In this document: one piece after another, positions 42,847 through 51,078 of the stretch
How the letters are laid out: every line of letters begins with the position of its first letter
How positions within the stretch are numbered: the stretch's first letter is position 1
Assembly: GCA_965248775.1 (NCBI GenBank)
Contig: OZ252150.1
Location: 6,302,661 to 6,366,660 of the forward strand
DNA length: 64,000 bases
Direction: 5' to 3'
Origin: JBHHUI01 sp965248775
Lineage (GTDB): Bacteria > Chloroflexota > Anaerolineae > Anaerolineales > JBHHUI01
The notes under the pieces: generated by a model
Seen by the model: the letters and a program-made list of their open reading frames with translations, nothing else
Told to the model about the DNA's origin: nothing
Database searches by the model: none
Program-made: the position numbers and the translations under genes

Positions 42847-42957
42847 CATCACAACGTGGAGCCCAGTACCGAACGAACTGGGTCGGTATGCGCACGTCAC
42901 TCTGCGACCCTGTTCATTCGTACCGTCACGTGCAGACGGCATCGTGATGACTGGGTG
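42847..42957. repeat. nested palindromic element downstream of the ABC exporter gene
   Basis: ATCACAACGTGGAGCCCAGT, ACCGAACGAACTGGGTCGGT, then GTGCAGACGGCATCGTGATG and ACTGGGTGAC. It shares its outer arm (CATCACAACGTGGAG) with the 37849-38029 element and its ACCGA...TCGGT core with the thermonuclease insert. Confidence 0.7.
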
Positions 42958-43102
42958 ACTAGGGAGTGTGTCGGATGCCCCGTCCAGTCCGACGGCGTCG
43001 TCGGACGAGAAAACCGAATGGAAGGGCGAAGCAGAGAGCGGGATTGTAGCGAGAAGGCGGCTCAGATCAGACGTGGCCCAAGTCCACGCTTGCCCGGGTA
43101 AA

Positions 43103-44878
43103 TCAGTCGGCCACATTTTCCTGGGCGTCATGGTAAATGCCCCAGTCACGGGTGAGATCCTGACTGTGGACCATTCGGGCATAGAGGCCGTTCGCCGCCA
43201 TCAGGGTGACGCTTGTGCCTGACTCGACGATACGCCCATCGTCGAGCACGATGATCTTATCGGCGTTGCGAATGGTGGAGAGGCGGTGAGCGATGACCAC
43301 GGAGGTTCGGTTGTGAGCGAGTCGTGTGATGGCCTGCTGGATGAGGGATTCCGTTTCCGCGTCGACCGACGAAGTTGCCTCGTCGAGGATGAGGATGGGG
43401 GCATCCTTGAGTACCGCTCGCGCGATGGAGAGACGTTGCTTCTGGCCTCCGGATAGGAGTATCCCGCGTTCGCCGATGACCGAGTCGTAGCCGCCGGAGA
43501 GCTCGAGGATGAATTCCTCTGCGTACGCGGCCTGCGCCGCCTCGACGACCTGACGGTCGCTGGCATCGGGTCGGCCGAACAGGATGTTCTCGCGAATCGT
43601 GCCGTGGAACAGAAACACATCCTGAAGGACGGAAGCGACGTTTCCACGCAGGAATTCGAGCTGCAGAAACCGGACGTCGTGGCCGGCCACGCGAACAGTG
43701 CCGGATTGCGTATCCCAGAAGCGGGGAATCAGAGTCGAGATGCTCGTCTTTCCTGCCCCTGTCGGGCCCACGAGTGCGACGATTTCTCCGGGGGCCACGT
43801 CGAATGTGATATCGTGCAGCACGGGGGCGTCCGGTTCGTAGCCGAACGTGACGTTTTCGAAGGCAATGCTGAAGTCGACGTTGTCGGGCGCGATCGCCCC
43901 GGGACAATCGACGATCTCCGGTTCCTCGGCCAGCAGGGCGAACACGCGGTCGATGCTGGCAGCCGCTTTCTGTAGGACGTCGTTGATCGAGGCGAGTGCC
44001 AGGAAGGGCTGGTAGATGTGGCCCATATAGACGATGAAGACGAACAGATCGGCGACGCTGATGTGCCCGCGAAGCGCCATAATGCCGCCCGTCCAGATGA
44101 CGAGGACAATGCCCAGCCCACCCGCTGCTTCGATGATGCCCGTCGGCATCAGCGTGATGGTGATCGCCCGAATCATCGCGTCGCGGAAATGATTGCTCCG
44201 GTCCTGGACAAGATCCGCCCGACGTTTCTCCTGCGTGAACGCCTTGATGACAGCGATGCCGGAGAGGTTGTCCTGAACGAGGGCCCCGAGCTCGGCCAGG
44301 CGCTCGCGGATGCCGAGCCACATCAGGCTAACACGCGAGACGTAGCGGTAGACGAGCCACGACGCCAGCGGGACGGGCACAAGCGCGATCAGAGCGAGTT
44401 CGGGGTTGAGGACGAAGAGGACGGCCATCATCGAGATGGGGATGATGGCAGCTAGGACGGTCTCCGGGATGCCGTGGGCGATGAAGTCCTCGACGGCTTC
44501 GATGTCGTTAATGGATCGCGTGATCAGGCTGCCCGTGCGCTGATCGTTGAAGAAGCGATGGGGCAGACGCTGCAGGTGCCGATAGACGCGGGTCATCAGG
44601 TCGTGCATCACCCGGTATGCGGTGACATGTGAGAAAAACCCATACCCGTAGCGCGTGGCCCCTCGCACCAGGTAGACGGCAAAGAGGAGCACGCTAACGC
44701 TGATGAGGTCGGACGATTCGGCGCCGCCTTTGGTGATCCACTGGATCAGACGGCGGATCAGCAAGGGTGGAACGAGGTTGGCACCGGCGAACAGGAGCCC
44801 GCAGACGACCGACCCGGTCATGAAAAGTCGACGCCCTTGAAGGATTTCGTATACGTTCTTGAGGAATCTCAAGGTCAA
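43103..44878 (-). CDS. ABC-type exporter, fused membrane and ATPase domains
   Basis: 591 residues from a TTG start at 44878. Six membrane helices span about 1-310, with the coupling region LPHRFFNDQRTGSLITRSIN. The nucleotide-binding domain has Walker A GPTGAGKTSISTLIPRFWDT, signature LSGGQKQRLSIARAV, Walker B ILILDEATSSVD and the His switch VVIAHRLSTI. A homodimeric or heterodimeric multidrug/lipid exporter is likely; the substrate cannot be told. It stands alone between direct repeats (42696 and 45146), and its GC-rich wobble bases differ from nearby genes, hinting at acquisition. Confidence 0.85.
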   Translation of the reverse strand: MTLRFLKNVYEILQGRRLFMTGSVVCGLLFAGANLVPPLLIRRLIQWITKGGAESSDLISVSVLLFAVYLVRGATRYGYGFFSHVTAYRVMHDLMTRVYRHLQRLPHRFFNDQRTGSLITRSINDIEAVEDFIAHGIPETVLAAIIPISMMAVLFVLNPELALIALVPVPLASWLVYRYVSRVSLMWLGIRERLAELGALVQDNLSGIAVIKAFTQEKRRADLVQDRSNHFRDAMIRAITITLMPTGIIEAAGGLGIVLVIWTGGIMALRGHISVADLFVFIVYMGHIYQPFLALASINDVLQKAAASIDRVFALLAEEPEIVDCPGAIAPDNVDFSIAFENVTFGYEPDAPVLHDITFDVAPGEIVALVGPTGAGKTSISTLIPRFWDTQSGTVRVAGHDVRFLQLEFLRGNVASVLQDVFLFHGTIRENILFGRPDASDRQVVEAAQAAYAEEFILELSGGYDSVIGERGILLSGGQKQRLSIARAVLKDAPILILDEATSSVDAETESLIQQAITRLAHNRTSVVIAHRLSTIRNADKIIVLDDGRIVESGTSVTLMAANGLYARMVHSQDLTRDWGIYHDAQENVAD

Positions 44879-45059
44879 TGCCTTTCTGCGAAGTAGGTGC
44901 TCAAGACTAGCGCCGGGGAGCCGATTCCGTTAAATTCTTTGTGCCTCCCCGTCTCTCGTCTAGTGTTTTTTCGAGGTATCTCCTCATCTATATTTAAGCG
45001 TTAAGAGCCGCGATGCTGAAGGGGCTCGAGGGCGAGAAGTTTGACGGCACGAAGCAAAA

Positions 45060-45115
45060 AAGTGTGCCTGCTACCCGACTGTGACCAGAGACCGTGAGGT
45101 CGCAGGTTCAAGTCG
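45060..45115 (+). other. possible tRNA 3'-end remnant
   Basis: GAGGTCGCAGGTTCAAGTC (about 45095-45113) has the form of a tRNA T-arm. The expected acceptor stem, anticodon arm and 5' half cannot be folded from the sequence before it, so this is not a functional tRNA. It lies about 30 bases before the right copy of the direct repeat and could be a relic of a tRNA-targeted integration site. Confidence 0.25.
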
Positions 45116-45145
45116 TTACTGTCTGCATTCTTATGCGAACGCACT

Positions 45146-45230
45146 CAGCACTAGATGCTCGTAGTAGTATTGAGGCTGCTACAAGGCTACAGTCAAGTCG
45201 AACGTGTGCAAGTCTAATCCACGGTGCCAA
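45146..45230 (+). repeat. right copy of the about 84-bp direct repeat
   Basis: Partner of 42696-42779. The copies differ at a handful of positions, including the middle segment (TATTGAGGCT against TAGCTGGG). The following 45231-45628 shows no convincing gene. Confidence 0.7.
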
Positions 45231-45628
45231 CAATCCTCTGATTTGACTCATGGAATTGGAGACAGTTCGATTCTGAAAAAGAATCTCGGGGTAGGCATTA
45301 CCCTGTTGAACGGATGGCGCAAACCCGAACGCGGTGCTGCTGCCGCCAATATCACTTCGCATGCTTGCTTCAGTTGTCGATTGAGTTGTCATAAACTTGA
45401 AGTACCTTCCAAAGAAGGTTCGACCGGCTCGATTAGGAGGCGTGCAGTCAGAGAGATTGGCTGTTGTGTATTGTGTTTCAGTCCACGATTGCTCAGTGCT
45501 GTGCAAATATTTTCATCTGCAAGTAATACGTGAGTACCTATGAATGATTGATTTTTCGATCTACTTCAGGATATAACGCGCTGCGGTGACATTTTCAACT
45601 CCACCAAGGATGGGTTGATGAGGGGCTC

Positions 45629-47554
45629 CTAGGGCAGAATTTCAGTGGCGATCAAATTATCCCAGCGCACTTTGAGCAGATCAGTGCCTACCGCGCGGGC
45701 ATAGACTCCAAAACTCCCGGGGGGGATTTGGTCAAGTCGCTGTTCGCGGTATTCATGTATGAGCACGCCGGCAACATAGAGCCCGATTTGTTTTCCATGT
45801 ATCGAAACGCCTATTCTGTGTTGACCGGGGCCGAGTGGAACGTCTGGAGAAGCCGCGATATTCAAGATATCTTCAGAACCATCAAGCCGGCGTAGCAAGC
45901 GAAAATCTCCATCGCATGTAATGGCAAACATGTAAAAGTCTGCCCCATCGGCTCGGAAGATAAGACCGTAGAAATCTCGTTCGCGACAGCTTTCGATACT
46001 CACAACACCCTCGTAATAGAAATTGAGGCTACTGACCTGATAAGTGGGCCCAAGAGACCAATAGGGCTGAACGCGCGTTTGTAGAATTGCTTGCAGGGCT
46101 CCATCGACGTAACTGGCAGCGGCTATGTCAGTTTCACCCCTACCCCAATTGAAGGTGGGGGGATCAAAATTTTCCGTCCACAAGACGCTTCCAAAGACAA
46201 ATTTTTCTTTCAGGATTGCATCGATTGCACGCGTCGGCTCCAGGGTAGGCTGAACCGTGACGGTGACAGTGGCAGTGGCAGTTGGTGCGATATCCGGAGA
46301 AAAGGTGGGTGGCAGTGTCGTATTGGTTGCTGGGATTGATGTTGATGGAGGTGAAGTGCTTTCGGCCACCTCATCCGATGGCTGTGGTTCGGAAATTGTA
46401 GTCTGCGTCGCGACTAATGTTGCAGTGTCAACTTGGGCAACTTTTACGGTTGTTGCCTCCGAAGTTACCTCGGTCTGCTGGCGCAACCCCCGTGTCGAAG
46501 CTACAGCACCAGCCAGAATAACTGTTACCAACAGCATGCCGACAATAACGTATATCCAAGGCGAAAAACGCCGCGGTTTGATAGCTATTGAAACGTTTGG
46601 AGGGCTAGTCCGCTCAAGTATCTCAACTTTGGGGGTGGCAGGAATAGAGACCAGCGGAGTTGCTTCTCTAGGTTTTGATGCTGAGGCTGGCTCTTCTTTT
46701 TCTTCAACACGGTCGGCCGTAGAGTCAGATTCGGGCTCAGTTTTATCAACTTTCTCAACCTTAGGTGCAACGGGAATCGAGACTTGTGGAGTTGCTTCTA
46801 TGGGTTTTGATGGTGTCGTTGACTCTTCTTTGTCTTCAACGTGACTGAGCGCAGGTTTTGAGTCGGGCTTGGATTTGGACAGTTCCTCTTTGGGCGGCGA
46901 AGGTATCAAGACTGGCGGAGTTGCTCCTCTGGATTTTGACGGTGAGGTTGACTCTTCTTTTTCTTCAACACGGTCGGCCGTAGAGTCAGATTCGGGCTCG
47001 GTTTTGTCAAGTTTCTCTACATTGAGCGCAACAGGAATCGAGACCTGTGGAGTTGCTTCAGTGGGTTTTGATATCGGGGCCGGCTCTTCTTTGTCTTCAA
47101 CGTGACTGAGCGCAGGTTTTGAGTCGGGCTTGGATTTGAACAGTTCCTCTTTGGGCGGCGAAGGAATCGAGACCTGCGAAGTAGCTTCTTTGGATTTTGA
47201 TGATGAGGCTGGCTCTTCTTTGTCTTCGACATGACTGGTCGTCGGTTTAGAGTCGGGCTTGGTTTTGGACCCTGGTGTGAGTATCGGTGAAGACGATTGT
47301 TTTACTGACGCCTTAGTTTGAGCTCGGCGGATTTCAGGTTTTACTTCAGTCTTGTTGCGTGGAACCCGCAATTCATGACGGATTTGAGCGTAAAATTTAT
47401 CCCCAATTCCAGAGACTTTTTTCAGATCGGTCAAATGCCGAAAGGGCTTCTCCGCAACGATGCGTCTTGCAAGCGCCGGGCCAATTCCTATTATCTTTTC
47501 TAAATCGGCCGTGGTGGCCTGATTGAGGTCTATCTTACTTTTACTTGTTGCCAT
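45629..47554 (-). CDS. membrane protein with N-terminal helix-hairpin-helix and external lectin-like domain
   Basis: 641 residues, start overlapping the previous stop (TGATG). Residues 1-65 are a ComEA-type helix-hairpin-helix (IDLNQATTADLEKIIGIGPA). Then comes a charged, disordered region with about five repeats of 35-40 residues (KPDSKPALSHVEDKEE). A membrane helix (WIYVIVGMLLVTVILAGAVA, about 330-350) follows, then a Thr/Pro stretch and a C-terminal beta-sandwich (ENFDPPTFNWGRGE, YYEGVVSIESCRERDFYGLI, FGVYARAVGTDLLKVRWDNL) like concanavalin/LamG-type domains. The helix-hairpin-helix would be cytoplasmic and the sandwich outside. Function unknown. Confidence 0.7.
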   Translation of the reverse strand: MATSKSKIDLNQATTADLEKIIGIGPALARRIVAEKPFRHLTDLKKVSGIGDKFYAQIRHELRVPRNKTEVKPEIRRAQTKASVKQSSSPILTPGSKTKPDSKPTTSHVEDKEEPASSSKSKEATSQVSIPSPPKEELFKSKPDSKPALSHVEDKEEPAPISKPTEATPQVSIPVALNVEKLDKTEPESDSTADRVEEKEESTSPSKSRGATPPVLIPSPPKEELSKSKPDSKPALSHVEDKEESTTPSKPIEATPQVSIPVAPKVEKVDKTEPESDSTADRVEEKEEPASASKPREATPLVSIPATPKVEILERTSPPNVSIAIKPRRFSPWIYVIVGMLLVTVILAGAVASTRGLRQQTEVTSEATTVKVAQVDTATLVATQTTISEPQPSDEVAESTSPPSTSIPATNTTLPPTFSPDIAPTATATVTVTVQPTLEPTRAIDAILKEKFVFGSVLWTENFDPPTFNWGRGETDIAAASYVDGALQAILQTRVQPYWSLGPTYQVSSLNFYYEGVVSIESCRERDFYGLIFRADGADFYMFAITCDGDFRLLRRLDGSEDILNIAASPDVPLGPGQHRIGVSIHGKQIGLYVAGVLIHEYREQRLDQIPPGSFGVYARAVGTDLLKVRWDNLIATEILP

Positions 47555-49329
47555 CAGGGCAAGATATTCCAGGCAGCGAGATCGTCAAATTGGACTGAGA
47601 GCTGCGGGTTAAGATGAGACTTGGCAAATACACCGAAGCGCCCTTCAGCTATGCTGGACTCGGTCAATGCGAAAATGTTCTGATCATTTACGTAGAAAGA
47701 TAAATTCGACCCCTGCGCACGGACACCCAACAGGTTAAGTCGACCGCCGGAATGAATGGCTGGGGCGATCGTGAAATCCTGCAAGGTTGAGAATATCCCA
47801 TCCAGGCGTCGCACGATGCGAAATTGTCCGCTGCAAGACACGCCAAAAAGGTAGAGGTTGAGATCATCTGCTGAGCGGAAAACCAATCCGTAGTAATCGC
47901 CGGACTGGCAACTCTCTGTAAATACTGTGCCCTGGTAGTGAAAATCCGAACCGCCAAAACCGTTTCGTGCCCAGGCAATCGCACCCCGAGTGAGCATATC
48001 TATTTCCAAGCGTTCGATATCTATTCCAATATTGGCGATGTCGCTCTCGCCTAGCTCCCAAAAATCGCCGGGTGCAAATAACTCCGAAAAAATCTGCGTC
48101 CCAAGATTGGCAAGCGGCGACAAGTTGGCCGCAGCCGGTATGTCCGTTATCTCAAGCGTTAAGGTCGCAGCCGTTGGCGGCAGATTGGTCGGCTGGACAA
48201 CGGCCTGTGCAGTAATCGTTGGTTGGGCCGCTTGGGTCGCGCCGACTGCCGCTTGTACTGTCGAATTGATATCCGGCGGCGTTATCAACAGGGTTGACAG
48301 AGCTGTCGGTGCGACAACCTGATCCTCACGCGGCCCGAAGGCGACAAGGTTTAACGCAGACAAAATGAACAAACCGAGGAGTATCACACCCGCACCGATA
48401 CCCCATCCAGATATGAAGAGCGGTATGCGTCTCGACAATTCACGGCGGAGGACTGCGTTGTGCTCGACGAGTGTGATACTCATAGGCGCTGTTTGAACGA
48501 GGGCGACTTGCGCATCCACTTCCAGTGGCGCATCGTCCTCCACAAATACCCATTCATTCTCGGTCAGCGTGTCTATCGATATGAACTCAGCATCCAGCTG
48601 TTCCCTGAGAGGTCCCGCAGGCGGCGGGATTGGTCCGATTACGGGAGCCTCTTGCGGAGGTGCGATCGTCTCCTCTATGACTCCACCCGAGATGATTTCC
48701 GCTGGTGGACCTTGCGCGCGATTTCCATTTGGGTCTGGCGGCACTTGACTTGGGGCTTGCTCTATTCGGCTAAATGAAACAACAGCTTCAAGACGTGCCT
48801 GCAGCAGTGCAGACAGATCTAAATCTGCCACCATGTGCGCCAAGTCGTCATACGGACGCCCCGCGAGAATGCGAAGAGCTTGCGTTTGTCCTAATCCGGG
48901 CAGTGCTTGGAGTTCGCTTCTCGCTGCCTGGTTCACATCCAGAACTTCCAGAGGGAGTGCCTCAGCACGCTTTTCGATAGTATTTACCAGGGCTTCTCCA
49001 ATGCCTGGCACACGCACAAGATCGGCCAAGGTTGAATAGGGGCGTTCGGCAACGATGCGCCCCGCGAGCGAGGGGCCAATGCCCGGCAAATCGGTTAATT
49101 CACTTGTTGTGCATCGATTCACATCGAGCAGCGGCGGAGGAACAACATGGGCAACTGCGGCCAAACGCTCCAATGTCTTGCGTCCAAACCCTGGCAAATG
49201 GGCTAGATCAGAAAAATCCCAATAGGGCCTGTTTGAAAGCAGGATTTCAGCTTTTTTAGGGGGGATGCCAGATCTTTGAAATAAAGTATCTAAATCAACT
49301 GAATTTAGATCTATGCGTTGGCGCGCCAT
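47554..49329 (-). CDS. membrane protein with three helix-hairpin-helix units and external lectin-like domain
   Basis: 591 residues from the ATG at 49329 (MARQRIDLNSVDLDTLFQRS). Three helix-hairpin-helix segments (HLPGFGRKTLERLAAV, DLPGIGPSLAGRIVAERPYS, RVPGIGEALVNTIEK) are followed by a fourth degenerate one (ALPGLGQTQALRILAGRPYD). A membrane helix (FISGWGIGAGVILLGLFIL) and a C-terminal sandwich with FTESCQSGDYYGLVFRSADD complete it. It is a paralogue of the next gene with the same topology, translationally coupled to it. Most of it lies in the left arm of the giant inverted repeat. Confidence 0.7.
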   Translation of the reverse strand: MARQRIDLNSVDLDTLFQRSGIPPKKAEILLSNRPYWDFSDLAHLPGFGRKTLERLAAVAHVVPPPLLDVNRCTTSELTDLPGIGPSLAGRIVAERPYSTLADLVRVPGIGEALVNTIEKRAEALPLEVLDVNQAARSELQALPGLGQTQALRILAGRPYDDLAHMVADLDLSALLQARLEAVVSFSRIEQAPSQVPPDPNGNRAQGPPAEIISGGVIEETIAPPQEAPVIGPIPPPAGPLREQLDAEFISIDTLTENEWVFVEDDAPLEVDAQVALVQTAPMSITLVEHNAVLRRELSRRIPLFISGWGIGAGVILLGLFILSALNLVAFGPREDQVVAPTALSTLLITPPDINSTVQAAVGATQAAQPTITAQAVVQPTNLPPTAATLTLEITDIPAAANLSPLANLGTQIFSELFAPGDFWELGESDIANIGIDIERLEIDMLTRGAIAWARNGFGGSDFHYQGTVFTESCQSGDYYGLVFRSADDLNLYLFGVSCSGQFRIVRRLDGIFSTLQDFTIAPAIHSGGRLNLLGVRAQGSNLSFYVNDQNIFALTESSIAEGRFGVFAKSHLNPQLSVQFDDLAAWNILP

Positions 49330-49569
49330 AGCGCAGGGATTGTAGCATAATGGATTTAGGAAGCGTATTTTCGGGAATTCGCCCGCGCACGAGCTGATGG
49401 CCTGTCTACACTCGAAATTTATGCTCGCAAACAACGGTCACAATGGGAAACCGACAACATCTGCGTGCTCACTGAGCGAGCTAGCCCCCCTATCCACGCT
49501 ATAGGGACCGCACCGATTCAATATTTACGATTTGTTTTTCGGTTCCCGATTTGGATGGGGTACTTAAAG

Positions 49570-50817
49570 TCAGGGGGAGACTGCTACACCCATCTCTGCC
49601 AACGCGCTTCGTGGTGCTGCATAATTGGGATTAAAGTTTAGGCTGTTTTGATAGTCAGTGATTGCTTGGGCTGAGTCGTCTAGAGCTGCATTTGCCCGTC
49701 CACGCCAGTAATATGCTTCTTCAGAATTACTATTTGAGTTCAAAGCAAAGCTGGCGAGTGTGATTACATCCGTATAGCGTTCCGCATCATAATAAGCCGC
49801 ATAAATTTCAGGTTGATACCACAGCATACGGAATGGTATGTCAAGTGCACGCGCCTGATCGAAGGCAGCCGCAGCGGCGGTAGCCTCCCTCCCCGCCTGT
49901 AGGCTGATACCCAAATTGAAATAGGCCATCGCCTGCCGGACATCAGATTCGTTTTCAATGTCGATCAATGCGCGTTGTACAGAATATTGGTGAGCAACCA
50001 GGGGGTCGTTGTCTGCGCCGAGGATCGATTGCACAATCGTCTCCTTTTCAACCGGATACACAATCGCATATCGATAGTTGAAGGGTAACCAAATTTCAGC
50101 CAGGCGTGCTCCGCTGATTGTCAATTCAGCTCCCTGAAATGTGTCTTGAGTCACGTACGAATCTTCAGCTATGTCATAGCCAATTATTAATGCATAGTGT
50201 CCGGCCCAACCATCTTCTTCCAGCAACAGATCTCGTTCGATTATTACTGGTACCCCCGCGGCAATAAACTGGCGGATCTTTTCCGGTGTGCCATTCACGC
50301 GCGTCAATGAGTGATAGCCAACCTGTTCGGCATACGCAACCATTTCGTGCGGTGACACATTCCGATCGTTACGATTCGGTTTTAAAGCAGCGGCCGTATT
50401 GGCTTGCGTCCCCGGCCAGCCCCAATAGTTAAGGGTCATTGCAAGCGTAGCTGGACCACAATTGTTCCAATGCTGCCAACGATGTACGCTATCACTCAGA
50501 AAAACTTGGTCCGGTAATTCAAGCGCACTTGCTGTTGTCAGCTCCTCTGCGTCTATTATGGCAATAAATGAAGGCGCTTCGGCCGCCATTGTGATAACCA
50601 CCGCCGGGTCGGGCACAGCCTCCGGCGCAGGAATATATTCCGGTCTCGGCGAAATCAAGTTGGTGATATTGGCCTTCAGAATCTCCACGCGCCAAAATAG
50701 CCTATCATTCACAGGCGGCAGCTGATAGATCATGAATAGCCCGATAGTGCCAAAGACGATAGACACAATTGCTAGTAGAGAGGGTACGCCTGTGAGGCGT
50801 CCAATGATCGCTTTCAT
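49570..50817 (-). CDS. membrane-anchored C39-like peptidase with TPR tail
   Basis: 415 residues. N-terminal membrane helix (LLAIVSIVFGTIGLFMIYQL), then a papain-like C39_2 domain at about 105-265. The catalytic Cys lies in HWNNCGPATLAMTLNYWGWP and the His in GWAGHYALIIGYD, with Asp/Gln in DSYVTQDTF. The last 120 residues are TPR-like (AMAYFNLGISLQAGREATAA, EEAYYWRGRANAALDDSAQA). It may cleave or bind Gly-Gly-type peptides outside the cell. An identical copy lies at 60922-62169. Confidence 0.75.
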   Translation of the reverse strand: MKAIIGRLTGVPSLLAIVSIVFGTIGLFMIYQLPPVNDRLFWRVEILKANITNLISPRPEYIPAPEAVPDPAVVITMAAEAPSFIAIIDAEELTTASALELPDQVFLSDSVHRWQHWNNCGPATLAMTLNYWGWPGTQANTAAALKPNRNDRNVSPHEMVAYAEQVGYHSLTRVNGTPEKIRQFIAAGVPVIIERDLLLEEDGWAGHYALIIGYDIAEDSYVTQDTFQGAELTISGARLAEIWLPFNYRYAIVYPVEKETIVQSILGADNDPLVAHQYSVQRALIDIENESDVRQAMAYFNLGISLQAGREATAAAAAFDQARALDIPFRMLWYQPEIYAAYYDAERYTDVITLASFALNSNSNSEEAYYWRGRANAALDDSAQAITDYQNSLNFNPNYAAPRSALAEMGVAVSP

Positions 50818-50960
50818 ATTTGCGCTTCAGAGTCCGGTGCAGTATGCGGGCCACGATACTACTGCTATGACATGCGATCATACCTTACTGTGCAAAAAGT
50901 GACCACAGTTCAAGACATAGTGTGCGCACAGATGTTGATCCTGTTGGCGAATTCACCCCT

Positions 50961-50997
50961 CCCCTAACCCCTCCCCGAATCGGGGAGGGGTTAGGGG
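50961..50997. repeat. 17-bp-stem GC-rich hairpin
   Basis: CCCCTAACCCCTCCCCG, AAT, then its exact reverse complement. It lies between the C39-like gene and the polB gene. This is the common GGGGAGGGG-type dispersed hairpin and could end the polB transcript. Confidence 0.7.
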
Positions 50998-51078
50998 TGG
51001 GGTTGGGGTGGGGTAAAACCGTGTGGCCTTTTTCACCGACCGACAACTTCTGCGTGCTCACCCGAAGACCTCCAAGGT

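Noticed and set aside
43257..44321. 354-codon frame overlapping the ABC exporter in another frame
   Set aside because: Arg/His/Gly-rich composition caused by the GC-rich wobble of the exporter gene; no domain and no plausible start.
45060..45115. A functional tRNA gene
   Set aside because: Only the T-arm-like part is visible; no acceptor stem or anticodon arm can be paired around it.
45108..45533. Two overlapping open frames of about 110-130 codons upstream of the helix-hairpin-helix genes
   Set aside because: Opposite strands, no ribosome-binding site, no domain, and one overlaps the direct repeat.
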